A DNA stretch of 64,000 bases from an uncultured Latescibacterota bacterium (GTDB taxonomy: Bacteria > Latescibacterota > UBA2968): contig OX638329.1 of NCBI GenBank assembly GCA_951812755.1, positions 481,339 through 545,338 on the forward strand, given 5' to 3'. Position numbers and translations under genes: made by a program. The notes beneath the pieces were generated by a model that searched no databases, was not told where the DNA came from, and saw only the letters and a list, made by a program, of their open reading frames with translations. Positions 17,260-26,895 of the stretch are shown here, piece by piece (within the stretch, counting starts at the first letter, position 1; each line of letters begins with the position of its first letter).

Positions 17260-17416
17260 TCCTGCCCATCTCGATGTCCTCAAAACCCTTTCCTTTCATC
17301 ATCGCGACCCCTTTGGTCGCCTCATCATCGCCCAAAGTATTGTTGAAAATGTCCCGATTTTAAGTCGAGATATAACATTTGATTTATATCCGATTGAACG
17401 CAGGTGGGCGACCTGA
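17240..17416 (+). pseudogene. VapC (PIN-domain) toxin, C-terminal fragment
   Basis: Fifty-eight residues corresponding to the last third of a VapC toxin: PISPAHLDVLKTLSFHHRDPF, RLIIAQSIVENVPILSRD, then FDLYPI. The family's HHRDPFDRLLIAQA block has G in place of the catalytic-region D (PFGRLI). The first two thirds, with the other PIN acidic residues, are missing. It overlaps the chimeric antitoxin in another frame and ends four bases before the stop codon of permease C'. Confidence 0.75.
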
Positions 17417-19486
17417 TAGCTCACTCATATCGCAGCGCATCCACGGGATTGGTGCGGGCGACTTTCCATGCCTGATAACTCACCGTGGTCAATGCGATGA
17501 ACAACGCCAGAAAACCACTCAATACAAACGCCCATATCTCCAGATCAATGCGATAGGCGAAATCCTGTAGCCACCTGTGCATCGCGTAATAGGCGATTGG
17601 CCAGGCGATGAGGTTGGCAATGCCGACGAGCAGGGCGAACTCTTTTGACAACATGAGTACGAGATTGGAAACCGATGCGCCCAAGACTTTGCGAATGCCG
17701 ATTTCTTTGATGCGCAGTTGTGCGGTGAAAGAGGCGAGTCCGAACAGTCCGAGGCTGGCGACAAAGATGGCGAGGATGGAGAAGAGGCCAAAGAGCGTGC
17801 CTATCTGTTCTTCTGCGCGATAGAGTTTGTCGTAGTCGTCGTCGAGAAAGAAATAGTCAAATGGCTTATTCGGAGCGATTTCCTTCCATTGTGTCTTCAA
17901 AAAACCAAGTGTACCTGCAACATCATCGGAACGAATGCGGATAGCAAAATACTCAAACCACTTTTCCACAGTGGTGATAATTAGCGGTTCTATTTGATGA
18001 TGCAGGGACTGATAATGAAAGTCTTTCACCACACCTACGACCTCTCCTCTATACACTACCTTCACCTCACCACCCTGTGGCCATATATTTTCCACTTCCT
18101 TACCCGCACACGAAGTCCATCCAAAGTGTCGCATGGCGGCTTCATTGAGGATAAGCTCTCCATCTTTATCACTCAAAATATCTTTTGAAAAATCTCTGCC
18201 TTCGATAAGTTCAAGGCCATAAGTCGAGATAAATTTGCGATCAACCACAATCATGTTCATCTCGAAACCATCCTGAGATGCTCCATCAACAGGGGAGCGA
18301 AACTGACTGGTGGGAAATTGTCGTCCCGGTATATTCGATGATGTCGAAGTGTTCAATACATTTGCATACCCCGACAATCGCGATTTATATCGCTCTGCCA
18401 CCTGCATACCAGGGTAAGGCATGATAATCACCTGTTCTTTATTGAAACCGAGTTTCTTATTTCTGATATAATCCGCTTGATGGTAAACGACAACTGTTCC
18501 AATGATGAGAATAATTGAGATGACAAATTGAAATACGACGAGTGTTTTGCGGGAACTGGATGTTTTCAATCCCCGCTTCAGCGTGCTTTTTAAGATCTCT
18601 ACTGGCTGAAACGCCGAGAGGAATAAGGCGGGGTAAATTCCAGAGGCCAGCCCAGCAAATAACACAACTCCGAGCAGGGTTAATACGACATGCCAATTAC
18701 CCGTGTAATCCAATATCAATTCGCGCTGGGTAAAGGCGTTGAATGCGGGGAGTGAGATTTCGACAAGAGCAACGGCAAAAAATAGGGCTAATAACGCCAG
18801 CAATATGGATTCACCCATAAACTGACGGATTAGTTGCGTGCGGTTGGCACCAACGACTTTTCGCATGCCGACCTCTTTTGACCGGGTCGCTGAGCGGGCT
18901 GTGGAGAGGTTCATAAAATTGACACAGGCGAGTATGAGGACGAAAAAGGCAATGATCAGGAAGAGATAGACATACCGAATATCGCTGTTTTCGCTCATTT
19001 CTCCTTCCAGGTGAGAACGCAAATGAATATCAGTCAGGGGTTGCAAGAAGTACCTGGCAAAGCCACCAGATTTGAGCAGTTCTCCTGTATGTGCCTCAAT
19101 AAAGTCGGGCAATTTCGCTTCTAATTCACGAGCAGAATCACTTTGCTGAAGTAGCAAATAGGTATAAAAATCATGTCGCAGCCAATTTGATTGATGATCG
19201 CGGGACATAGGAGATGCAAGAAGGTTGAATTGGAAATGAGAGTTGTGAGCTGTGTTCTTCAAAATACCCGTTATCTTAAATGCCTTATCATTGAAGGAGA
19301 GAATCTGTCCCATCGGATCTTGTTCACCAAAATACTTCTGTGCTATTGCTTTTGTAATCACAACAGAATAGGGTTCCGAAAATGCTGTCCTGGGGTTCCC
19401 TTTGCTGAGTGGAAAATTGAAGACTTCAAAAAAATTTGGATCGGTGAACACAACACCACTTTCATAAAACAATGGTTCGGACAGAA

Positions 19487-20761
19487 TTAAGCGGCAATAT
19501 TGCCATAATTGATGAGATATGTGTATTTGGGTGATTTTTTTATGTGCTTAGGTTCAAGATCAAACATTGAAAAAAACTTTTCGAGGAAAAAAGTGTTGAA
19601 ATAACAGGCTTTTATGCTGGTCATAGAAAAGGGCTTTGTCGGGGTATCCCAATGGGTTTTCAAGTGCTCTGCTTTGGATAGATTCAGAGTTGTCAAGGAT
19701 GCATTAAAATGGAAATCAAGGCGTTTTTTGTCTCTCGTCTGAGCATCTGATAGGCCAGTAAACTGTTTGGCATCGCGAAAAATAAATTCAATTTGGAAGC
19801 GTGCTTTGTAATAGGTGACCAGGCTTTGGGCATCTAAATGCGGATCGGTAGAAAACAAGATCACATAATTTTTCTTGCTCTTGATCTTCTCATTGACGAG
19901 GACGACGACTTTGAGATTTCTCTTGAAACATTGATGATTGAGTATCTTGCTATACGAGGCAATGCCGTCTTTTGTGTGGTGATAGGTAAAGCGCGATAAG
20001 TCCTGCCAATCAACTTTGCCGTCGTATGTTTTCTGATTGCCAGAGCCTTTTTCTCGTTTGGGACCTGTATAAAGATAGCGACAGTTGGCATCGCGCCGCA
20101 ATCTGCCAATTTGGTGGAGGTGGAGGTTGGTCACGCCATTGATGAATTTCTTTTTGGAGAAGAAGCCATCCACACACAGATAGGTTTCATCCTCGTTCAG
20201 GTAAGGTTTTATGTCTCGTAAGTGGTGTAAATACTGGTCTATACGGTTTTCATCATCTCCTTGTTGGCTGTTTTCGGCCTCAGGGATGGGGGTGGTTTGT
20301 CGAACCGAAAGCGGATAGGCTGTGTTTTTTTCTACATCAACTACTGCCACCCCACAGATTTCTAAGCCTTTTTCTGTTTTGCAATGGCAGCCATTGAAAA
20401 AGTAGTCTAATCCATACGTCTTGTTCCCGGACTTGGGGATAAAAGAGGCATCTAAGGCCAGAATACGTGCAGATGCCTGATCCTGGTCTTGATCCTGGTC
20501 TTGATCCTGGTCTTGATCTTGGCCTTGATCCTGGTCTTGATCTATACATTCATTGATGATGGCACGGTTGAACCCCATAAAGTTAAAGGATTTGTCAAAT
20601 TGACGGGCGTATGTGCGCTCACTGTAATGGGAATAGCGTGAAAGGTTGCGAAAATTGATTTTGCCTCGTGCAATGAGTATGGTGGTAAAAAGGGTGATGA
20701 GAAACTTTTTTTGGGGTTTGCAAATGTCGAGCCGATTGAGTATCTTTTTTGCCAGTTCCAT
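19487..20761 (-). CDS. IS4-family DDE transposase
   Basis: 424-residue transposase. The N-terminal DNA-binding part (FLITLFTTILIARGKINFRNLSRYS) is followed by a low-complexity DQ-rich linker (about residues 72-93), then the catalytic core with first Asp in LALDASFIPKSG and second Asp in YLCVDGFFSKK. The signature Y-x2-R-x3-E-x6-K is exact in YKARFQIEFIFRDAK, which places it in IS4. The reading frame looks complete and both inverted repeats are present, so the element may be active. Confidence 0.9.
   Translation of the reverse strand: MELAKKILNRLDICKPQKKFLITLFTTILIARGKINFRNLSRYSHYSERTYARQFDKSFNFMGFNRAIINECIDQDQDQGQDQDQDQDQDQDQDQASARILALDASFIPKSGNKTYGLDYFFNGCHCKTEKGLEICGVAVVDVEKNTAYPLSVRQTTPIPEAENSQQGDDENRIDQYLHHLRDIKPYLNEDETYLCVDGFFSKKKFINGVTNLHLHQIGRLRRDANCRYLYTGPKREKGSGNQKTYDGKVDWQDLSRFTYHHTKDGIASYSKILNHQCFKRNLKVVVLVNEKIKSKKNYVILFSTDPHLDAQSLVTYYKARFQIEFIFRDAKQFTGLSDAQTRDKKRLDFHFNASLTTLNLSKAEHLKTHWDTPTKPFSMTSIKACYFNTFFLEKFFSMFDLEPKHIKKSPKYTYLINYGNIAA
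20478..20542 (-). repeat. 12-bp tandem repeat coding for a (Asp-Gln)n linker
   Basis: About 5.4 units of TGATCCTGGTCT (plus strand), one unit with three changes. In the transposase frame they encode alternating D and Q (one G) between the DNA-binding and catalytic parts. The unit length keeps frame, so slippage would change linker length without breaking the protein. Confidence 0.85.
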
Positions 20762-21249
20762 TGTGCCGTCTCACTTGTTTGGATTGTCTTTGACTCGGAA
20801 AATCTTTGACATCCAATCTGCGTGAACGGCACTTTTTTGTCTATGATTTTTTTTAACCTTTCGCAAAAAAACTGTCCGAAGTATTGATAAAAGAAATGAC
20901 CGTGTTGATCCTCAACAAGCGTTTTGGGCTCAGCTCTGGAAAACCGCATAGCCTCTATCACTTCGGGATAGTCTTTGACAAGTGCAGGTCCCATTGGCAA
21001 TGGCGTGACCGCATACTGACGCATGGTTCCGGCGATTTTCCCTTCTACGGCAATCCGATAAATTCGATGCGCGTGTTCGTGGTGCTGGTCATAGCTCATT
21101 TCGTGTTGAACATAGAGCAAAATGAGTATGCAACAGGCCATGCCAATTGCAAGACCGAGGATGTTGATCGCAGAGAAGGTTTTGTTTCTGGCGATGTTGC
21201 GGATCGCGACTGTCAGATAATTTTTGATCATGATTTTAAATCCTCATTT

Positions 21250-23664
21250 TCACTCATCTCGCAACTCTTTCACGGGGTTTGTTTGCACAATGCGTGTGGT
21301 GTGATATGAAATTGCCACAAGTGCCAGGGCGATACAGCCAATCGCTGGTCCTGCAAAGTGCATTGGTTCCAGTGGCATTTGAAAAGGGAAGCGTTGCAAA
21401 TACGCACGCATCGCAAAAAAGGACATGGTGCTTCCAATGATACATCCAATGATTGCAAGGCGAACCATGGGCAAGGATAGCAAGACAAAGAGAGAGCGTG
21501 CGGAAGCACCCAGAACTTTGCGAACGCCAACTTCTTTTGTGCGGCGGGACAGCATGTGCATGGCAAGTCCAATCAATCCTACACAGGCGACAATAATCGC
21601 CATGAGCGAAGCCGTATAGCCGATGGATTGATACATTTTTCGGGGATCCCGAATGGAATTTACAAGGTCATCCTGCAAAAGACCGAACTGCGGTATAACA
21701 TCTGGCGCGACCTCGAGCCAGAGTTGCTTCAACAGTGCTTCGGTTTCCGTTGCCATATCCGGTTGGAGGCGCACCAGTATAGCCCGAATCGCGGTTTCGG
21801 GGTCTTTGTGAATGACCAGCGGACCCATGGGGGGAAATATATTTTGAAAATAAAAATCAGGGATGACACCTACTACCTGAGGATGCTCAACTTGCCCCAC
21901 TTGAAATGGAAATGTTTGACCAGGTGCGTGTGTCCATTCAAATTGCTTTGCGAAGTGTTCGTTAACCAAAACTTCGTTGATCGGCCCGTTCGGGTCCAGA
22001 TTCTTTCCTGAGACCAGATCTATGCCGAGTGTTTTTAGAAAATCGCCGCGCACTTTGTAATGCCATATTATCGTTTCCGAATTGGTCAGCTTTTTCATGC
22101 CTGCTGACCACAATACCGGGATATTATTCACGGCGGACAGTTCAACAACACCTGGGAGTTGCTCTGCTTTTTGGCGAAAGCGCTCGTAATAGACTTCTGC
22201 TTCATCTCCCGGTACTTTGGGCTGTATGACCATCAAATGGCGCATGTCGAATCCTCTATCCATTGAGACGAAGTGATCAGTTATCTGTACCATAATCGCG
22301 GAGGATGCCACCAAAAATACAGCTACGGCAAATTGAACGACCAATAGAAATTGGCTCAGGCGTGCTCTTTGTCCCGGAGATGCCTCACCTTTGAGGGCAT
22401 TTACGGGCTGAAGCCGCGACAACAGCCACGACGGGTAAAAGCCCGCCAGAATTGCCAATAGTACGGGCAACACAAGAATGAAGAGGAATCCCGTCATGTT
22501 CCCCTGAAGTTGAGGATTATAGTGAGGAAAGAAGGGAAAGAGAGACGCGAAATAGGGCAGCAATAGTTCGTTTGCGCTCAATGCCAGTCCCATTGCGATA
22601 AAACAGAGAATCAAGGATTCGAGGATGGTCTGCCCGATTATATGGCGGCGTGTTGCACCGAGGGTTTTGCGTATGCCGACTTCCGTGCCACGCGACATGA
22701 GTCGGCCAATGGTTACGATGCCAAAATTGACGGCGCCTACAATGAGCACGAGAAGTCCCACCAGAGATAGCAAGACCAGAAAATGTTGCCGCATGTTCCT
22801 TACTTGAAGTCCGGACATTTCGGATTTGGGTAATGCAGACAGGGGTTGAAGATGGACATGAAAGGGAGACGCTTCCTTTGTCCATTGTCCCTCGGCGCGA
22901 TAGTTGTCAATCTGTTTGGCAAAATAAGTGTCTGAAAAGTAGGGCAACCGACGCTTTATGTGATCGGGTGTAACATTTTCTTTGAGTTGCAAAAAGAGCA
23001 TGGCTTCAAATTCACCCCGCGGATCAGACGCTGCGCGCTGAATCAGGTGCTGATATGGAATTAACAAATCGAACTGCAAACTCGAATGGTGCGAAAGCGT
23101 TTCGACTATACCGCTGATGGTAAAATGTTCGCGCATGTTGTTTCTCACAAGGGTCAACTGAGTTCCAACCATGTCAGCGATTGCCCTGTCATGCGATAGT
23201 TTTTCAGCGAGTGTTCGAGAGATGAGTATGTTTTGCGGATGTGACAGGGTCTCGGGATTTCCGTAAAGCACAGGGAATGAAAAGAGCGACAAAAACGAGG
23301 GATCGACATAGGCCGCCAGGTCTCTCCGGAAGTATTCGTCTCCGTAGAGATATGTAAGATGGCTTAACCGGTATCGACAAACTGTTGCCAATTCGTGCAA
23401 TTCATCCGCGAGCAATGGACCAGCATTGGCGCGAAAAGATGCGTGTTGCCGCTCTCTTTCGGTCTGAGCCATTTCACTGGTGCGATAGATCCAGTAGATT
23501 CGGTCTGCGTTGTCGTGAAATTCATCTCGCGTGCGATAGCGGTCTTCGACGATGACAAAGACCATCAACGCACACGTAATGCCCACTGTTAGGCCCAACA
23601 CGCTCATTATACTGGCAATTCGGTCGCGTTTGAGCCGCCGCCATGCGATTTTGAGGTTTTTCAT
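21250..23664 (-). CDS. FtsX/MacB-like ABC permease B' (operon 2)
   Basis: 804 residues, almost identical to permease B over its whole length (MKNLKIAWRRLKRDRIAS start, TEVGIRKTLGATRR, KEVGVRKVLGASARS, end NPVKELRDE). GGAG precedes the ATG at 23664; an in-frame ATG at 23685 lies in the intergenic gap. It follows permease D' by 40 bases, with a gap sequence like that between A and B in operon 1. The flanks show that B'-C' is a segmental copy of B-C. Confidence 0.9.
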   Translation of the reverse strand: MKNLKIAWRRLKRDRIASIMSVLGLTVGITCALMVFVIVEDRYRTRDEFHDNADRIYWIYRTSEMAQTERERQHASFRANAGPLLADELHELATVCRYRLSHLTYLYGDEYFRRDLAAYVDPSFLSLFSFPVLYGNPETLSHPQNILISRTLAEKLSHDRAIADMVGTQLTLVRNNMREHFTISGIVETLSHHSSLQFDLLIPYQHLIQRAASDPRGEFEAMLFLQLKENVTPDHIKRRLPYFSDTYFAKQIDNYRAEGQWTKEASPFHVHLQPLSALPKSEMSGLQVRNMRQHFLVLLSLVGLLVLIVGAVNFGIVTIGRLMSRGTEVGIRKTLGATRRHIIGQTILESLILCFIAMGLALSANELLLPYFASLFPFFPHYNPQLQGNMTGFLFILVLPVLLAILAGFYPSWLLSRLQPVNALKGEASPGQRARLSQFLLVVQFAVAVFLVASSAIMVQITDHFVSMDRGFDMRHLMVIQPKVPGDEAEVYYERFRQKAEQLPGVVELSAVNNIPVLWSAGMKKLTNSETIIWHYKVRGDFLKTLGIDLVSGKNLDPNGPINEVLVNEHFAKQFEWTHAPGQTFPFQVGQVEHPQVVGVIPDFYFQNIFPPMGPLVIHKDPETAIRAILVRLQPDMATETEALLKQLWLEVAPDVIPQFGLLQDDLVNSIRDPRKMYQSIGYTASLMAIIVACVGLIGLAMHMLSRRTKEVGVRKVLGASARSLFVLLSLPMVRLAIIGCIIGSTMSFFAMRAYLQRFPFQMPLEPMHFAGPAIGCIALALVAISYHTTRIVQTNPVKELRDE

Positions 23665-23704
23665 TTTTGTGTCTCCAGTAGCCAACCAGAACAGGCTTTA
23701 TTCC

Positions 23705-26044
23705 CTACTCATCTCGCAGGGAATCAGCCGGATTTGCGCGTGCGGCTTTGAGGGTTTGGGTGGTAACAGTTGTGAGTACGATGAGGAACAGGACAAGGCT
23801 ACCGAGTAAGAAGGCACCAATACCCAATTCGGTGCGGTAGGCGAAGGTTTGTAACCATTGATTGGTCGCGTAATAGGCGATGGGGAATGCAATGAGGCTT
23901 GATAGGGCGATGTAGAGGACAAATTCTCGTGAGAGCAGGGATAGAATTTGCGCCTGTGATGCGCCCAGGACTTTGCGAATGCCGATTTCTTTGGTGCGTC
24001 TGGTTGTGGCGAGAGCAGCCAGTCCGAAAGCGCCGAGTGCTGCGATGAAGATGGCGAATCCTGTGGCGTATTGGATCATGAGATTCCAACGTTCTTCTTT
24101 TTTGTATTGTTTGTCTAAGTTTTCATCAATGAATGAAAAGTTGAATGTCTGGTTGGGTGCGACTTTTTCCCACTGTTCTTTGATAAAAGCGATGGTGCCG
24201 GGCACATTTTCGGGGTGAATGCGAACCAATAAGCGTCCGGTGCTTGTGCTGAGTGGCAGGACAGCGGGCGCAACTTTGTGATGCAGGGAGCGAAAGTGGA
24301 AATTTTGAACAACGCCGATGATGGTTCTGTTTTTTGAGCCGCTGTATTTGATTGTTTTGCCAACCGGGTCTTCTATGCCGAATTTTTCGACGAGTGCTTC
24401 GTTGACGATGACGGCTTCCTTTTGATCGGTTGGAAATTCTCTGTTGTATTCTCGACCTGCAACGAGTTTGATGTCGAGTGTTTTGAACAGGTCGTAGTCA
24501 ATACTAATACCTTCAGCGCGCTGCTCTGGCTCTCCACGATATGTTACATAGGTTGACAAACTCATGTCGTTGTTTAGAGGATGGTTGAGCCATGTCGTGC
24601 TGATCACAGCGGGATGAGACAGCAGGGCATCTCGAAAAACCGTTTCTGTGGTTTTGTTTTCTTTTTTCAGGTCTTTGGTCGAGATGGCGACGACGTGTTC
24701 GGTTTGGTATCCCAGGGGTTGGGTTCGCAAGTATGTGAGTTGTTTGCCCATCATCAAGGTGGTGATGATGAAGAATATGGATAGGGCGAATTGAAAGACG
24801 ATCAGTACGTTGCCAAAACGATTGCCCGTTTTGATTTGCAACTGGCTCGCGATGATTTGGGTCGGCTGCATTCGGGATAGCACAAAGGCGGGATAGCCCC
24901 CTGCTGTGATGCCGACGAGGCTGATCAGGAGGATGAGAAAGGCGAGTGTTGTGGTGTTGATACCGTCGGTCAGGGCAAGGGATTTTCCAGATAGGTTGTT
25001 GAATGTTGGCAGTGTGAGTTCTGCCATGGCGATGCTGGCGATGAGTGCGATGGTGATGAGTAAGAGGGATTCTCCGATAAATTGGTTTGCGATCTGCATG
25101 CGTTTTGCGCCGACGACTTTCCGCAAGCCGACTTCTCGTGCTCGCGTTGCCTGCCGTCCGAGGGTTAAGGTAGTGAAGTTGACACATGCGATGAACAGGA
25201 CGAGGATTGCGATGCCCGATAAGATGTATGAGTAAACGGGATTGCTGCGACGGCTTACGTACATGGTTTGATCGAAGTGCATCTGGGTGAGTGGTTGAAG
25301 TTTGATCTGGTTTTCGCGCTTTTCGTCCCACCAGTTTTTGGTCCATTGGGGAAATTGTTGTTCGAGACTGTTGGGGTGTACATTGGGGGGGAGCATCATG
25401 AAAGTAAATATGCTGTAGTAACTCCATCTGTCTTCAATCTTGCTTTGTTCAAAGGGTAGTAGTAAGTCAAATTGAATTGTGGAGTTTTTGGGTGTGTTTT
25501 TCACGATGCCTGTGATGGTATAATCTTGAATTTCATTTTTGTATTCAATTGGAAGCACTGCTCCAACCGGGTTGGCGTTATTGAAATATTTCTGGGCGGT
25601 TTTTTCTGTTATGAGTGCGGAATATTTGTCTTGAAGGGCATGGGATGGATCGTCTTGAAGGATTGAAAAAGAAAAAATGTCGAGGAAGTTGGGATCGGTA
25701 AATCCCAATTTTGCCCGAAATGCGCGATTTTCTGTTCCAATTTTCCCTGTGCGAGATGCGAAACGAACAGTTTGCATGTCGGGGAATGCTTCTCTCAGGG
25801 CAGGTCCGAGGGGACCGGGTGTTACACCGTGAACGCGTTCGTTTCGTCCCTTTATGTAAACCCGATAGATGCGGTCGGCGTTTTCGTGAAAGGTGTCATA
25901 AGTCCATTCGTTGTGGACGAAGAGGTAGGTGAGGATACAAAAGGCGAGGCCGATGGCAATGCCGATGATGTTGATGGCAGAGTAGATGCGGTGTCTGGCG
26001 AGGTTGCGGACCGCCGTTTTCAGATAGCTACTGAATAAAGACAT
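23705..26044 (-). CDS. FtsX/MacB-like ABC permease D' (operon 2)
   Basis: 779 residues from MSLFSSYLKTAVRNLARHR, closely similar to permeases D and D''. FtsX modules with REVGLRKVVGAKR and KEIGIRKVLGASQ; ends NPADSLRDE. Its last four codons and stop (LRDE, TAG) and what follows match the end of permease A rather than that of D, pointing to a recombination joint in conserved codons. Upstream, an antiparallel MazEF pair separates it from permease A'. GAGG precedes the ATG at 26044. Confidence 0.9.
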   Translation of the reverse strand: MSLFSSYLKTAVRNLARHRIYSAINIIGIAIGLAFCILTYLFVHNEWTYDTFHENADRIYRVYIKGRNERVHGVTPGPLGPALREAFPDMQTVRFASRTGKIGTENRAFRAKLGFTDPNFLDIFSFSILQDDPSHALQDKYSALITEKTAQKYFNNANPVGAVLPIEYKNEIQDYTITGIVKNTPKNSTIQFDLLLPFEQSKIEDRWSYYSIFTFMMLPPNVHPNSLEQQFPQWTKNWWDEKRENQIKLQPLTQMHFDQTMYVSRRSNPVYSYILSGIAILVLFIACVNFTTLTLGRQATRAREVGLRKVVGAKRMQIANQFIGESLLLITIALIASIAMAELTLPTFNNLSGKSLALTDGINTTTLAFLILLISLVGITAGGYPAFVLSRMQPTQIIASQLQIKTGNRFGNVLIVFQFALSIFFIITTLMMGKQLTYLRTQPLGYQTEHVVAISTKDLKKENKTTETVFRDALLSHPAVISTTWLNHPLNNDMSLSTYVTYRGEPEQRAEGISIDYDLFKTLDIKLVAGREYNREFPTDQKEAVIVNEALVEKFGIEDPVGKTIKYSGSKNRTIIGVVQNFHFRSLHHKVAPAVLPLSTSTGRLLVRIHPENVPGTIAFIKEQWEKVAPNQTFNFSFIDENLDKQYKKEERWNLMIQYATGFAIFIAALGAFGLAALATTRRTKEIGIRKVLGASQAQILSLLSREFVLYIALSSLIAFPIAYYATNQWLQTFAYRTELGIGAFLLGSLVLFLIVLTTVTTQTLKAARANPADSLRDE

Positions 26045-26150
26045 TTTACACCTCGTAAAAATACAGAATTGCAAAACTACTGGAAATTCACGATATTTAA
26101 AATCACGAGAATCAAAAAGAAATTCGCATTGCGTGTTGGAGACTTTTTTT

Positions 26151-26363
26151 ATGAAAACCGAGCGTAGGACAATCCCAGGGATTATCAAAGACGGTGTGGT
26201 TGTGCCCCAGAGCAATACCCCCTTGCCTAATGGGATCTATGTAGATATTCTCATTCGTCCGGTAGATATGACGCCTGAACTCAAGTCCGAAATAGACCAG
26301 TGGGACAAGGCGAGCGATGAAGCATGGGCACTGATTGATCAATGGGAGGCAGAAGAGCGGTGA
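26151..26363 (+). CDS. mazE: MazE-like antitoxin
   Basis: 70-residue acidic protein (MKTERRTIPGIIKDGVVVPQ ... DQWEAEER) with GGAG before the ATG. Its stop overlaps the GTG start of a MazF/PemK toxin, which identifies its role. The short N-terminal strand-rich part (IIKDGVVVPQSNTPLPNGIYVDILI) is compatible with a swapped-hairpin DNA-binding fold, but this assignment rests mainly on context. It lies antiparallel inside permease operon 2, diverging from permease D'. The first 64 codons recur in the chimeric relic at 16951. Confidence 0.7.
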   Translation: MKTERRTIPGIIKDGVVVPQSNTPLPNGIYVDILIRPVDMTPELKSEIDQWDKASDEAWALIDQWEAEER

Positions 26364-26692
26364 GTGTTGGTGACATTCATTGGGTTGATCTGCCTACCGT
26401 CAATGGCCATGAGCAACGCGGGCGCCGTCCCGCCGTGGTTTTGCAAGATGACAACTACAGTGGTGACTTGCCTGTTGTACTTGTGGTACCTCTGACGACA
26501 GTAAGGTCAGCAATTCGTTTTGCCGGTACGACTGTCATTCGTCCCACACCGGGAAATGGGTTGCAACACGAATCGGTGGCACTCGTATTTCAACTGAGGG
26601 CCATTGACCGTCGTCGCTTTCAGGAACGCATTGGGACTGTGAATACTCAGGTTCTGAGAGACTGTTTTAAAACTCATTTTGCCCCTTCTTAG
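26360..26692 (+). CDS. mazF: MazF/PemK-family endoribonuclease toxin
   Basis: 110 residues. The family's opening GDIHWVDLPTVNGHEQRGRRPAVVLQ gives the ribosome-independent mRNA interferase fold with the catalytic Arg region; then VVLVVPLTTVRSAIRF, VALVFQLRAIDRRRF and IGTVNTQVL. GTG 26360 overlaps the antitoxin stop by four bases and has GGGAGG upstream; ATG 26342 is an alternative. It is transcribed against permease operon 2, so strong sigma-54 transcription from 29.4 kb would run antisense through it. Confidence 0.88.
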   Translation: MSVGDIHWVDLPTVNGHEQRGRRPAVVLQDDNYSGDLPVVLVVPLTTVRSAIRFAGTTVIRPTPGNGLQHESVALVFQLRAIDRRRFQERIGTVNTQVLRDCFKTHFAPS

Positions 26693-26704
26693 CTATGCTC
26701 TATT

Positions 26705-26826
26705 GCACTGTCATTCTGAGCGGAGCGCAGCGGAGTCGAAGAATCTCTTACCAACTCAGGTGGAAAAGATGCTTCGGCTACGCTCAGCATGACAAAACGC
26801 CTGACATGCGTAACATCAGGTATTAA
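26705..26826. repeat. Extragenic palindromic repeat family I, simple copy
   Basis: Arms TGTCATTCTGAGCG and CGCTCAGCATGACA with GCAGCGGAGTCGAAGAATC and GATGCTTCGGCTA blocks inside, followed by AAACGCCTGACATGCGTAAC. The 26693-26895 gap between mazF and permease A' contains nothing else. 55046-55250 is the same sequence in the opposite orientation with a family II element inserted. Confidence 0.75.
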
Positions 26827-26895
26827 TTTTAAAACAGCTTCTGAACGCCATATTTGAGGCGCTTGGAAAACTTACAGGGCGCAACCTGTGATATC

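Larger units (their letters stand above)
19470..20886 (-). mobile_element. IS4-family insertion sequence (1417 bp)
   Basis: Inverted repeats CAATGGTTCGGACAG (19470-19484) and CTGTCCGAAGTATTG (20872-20886) match at 13 of 15 positions. The flanking direct repeat ATAAAA (19464-19469, 20887-20892) is a 6-bp target duplication. It carries one transposase gene. The MITE at 2738-2932 has the same ends and the same duplication length. Confidence 0.9.
17421..21231 (-). pseudogene. FtsX/MacB-like ABC permease C', interrupted by an IS4-family element
   Basis: Paralogue of permease C. The 5' piece (21231-20893) encodes TM1 and the start of the first periplasmic domain, up to HGHFFY. The 3' piece (19463-17421) resumes at ESGVVFTDPNFFEVF and carries both FtsX modules (KEVGMRKVVGA, KEIGIRKVLGA), ending NPVDALRYE. 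Removing the element and one copy of the 6-bp duplication restores HFFYESGVVFTDP in frame, so the insertion looks recent and the gene is otherwise intact. It lies 18 bases after permease B', as C follows B in operon 1. Confidence 0.9.

Noticed and set aside
20478-20542. Regular short repeats as a CRISPR array
   Set aside because: Units are 12 bp, contiguous, without spacers and in frame within a transposase.
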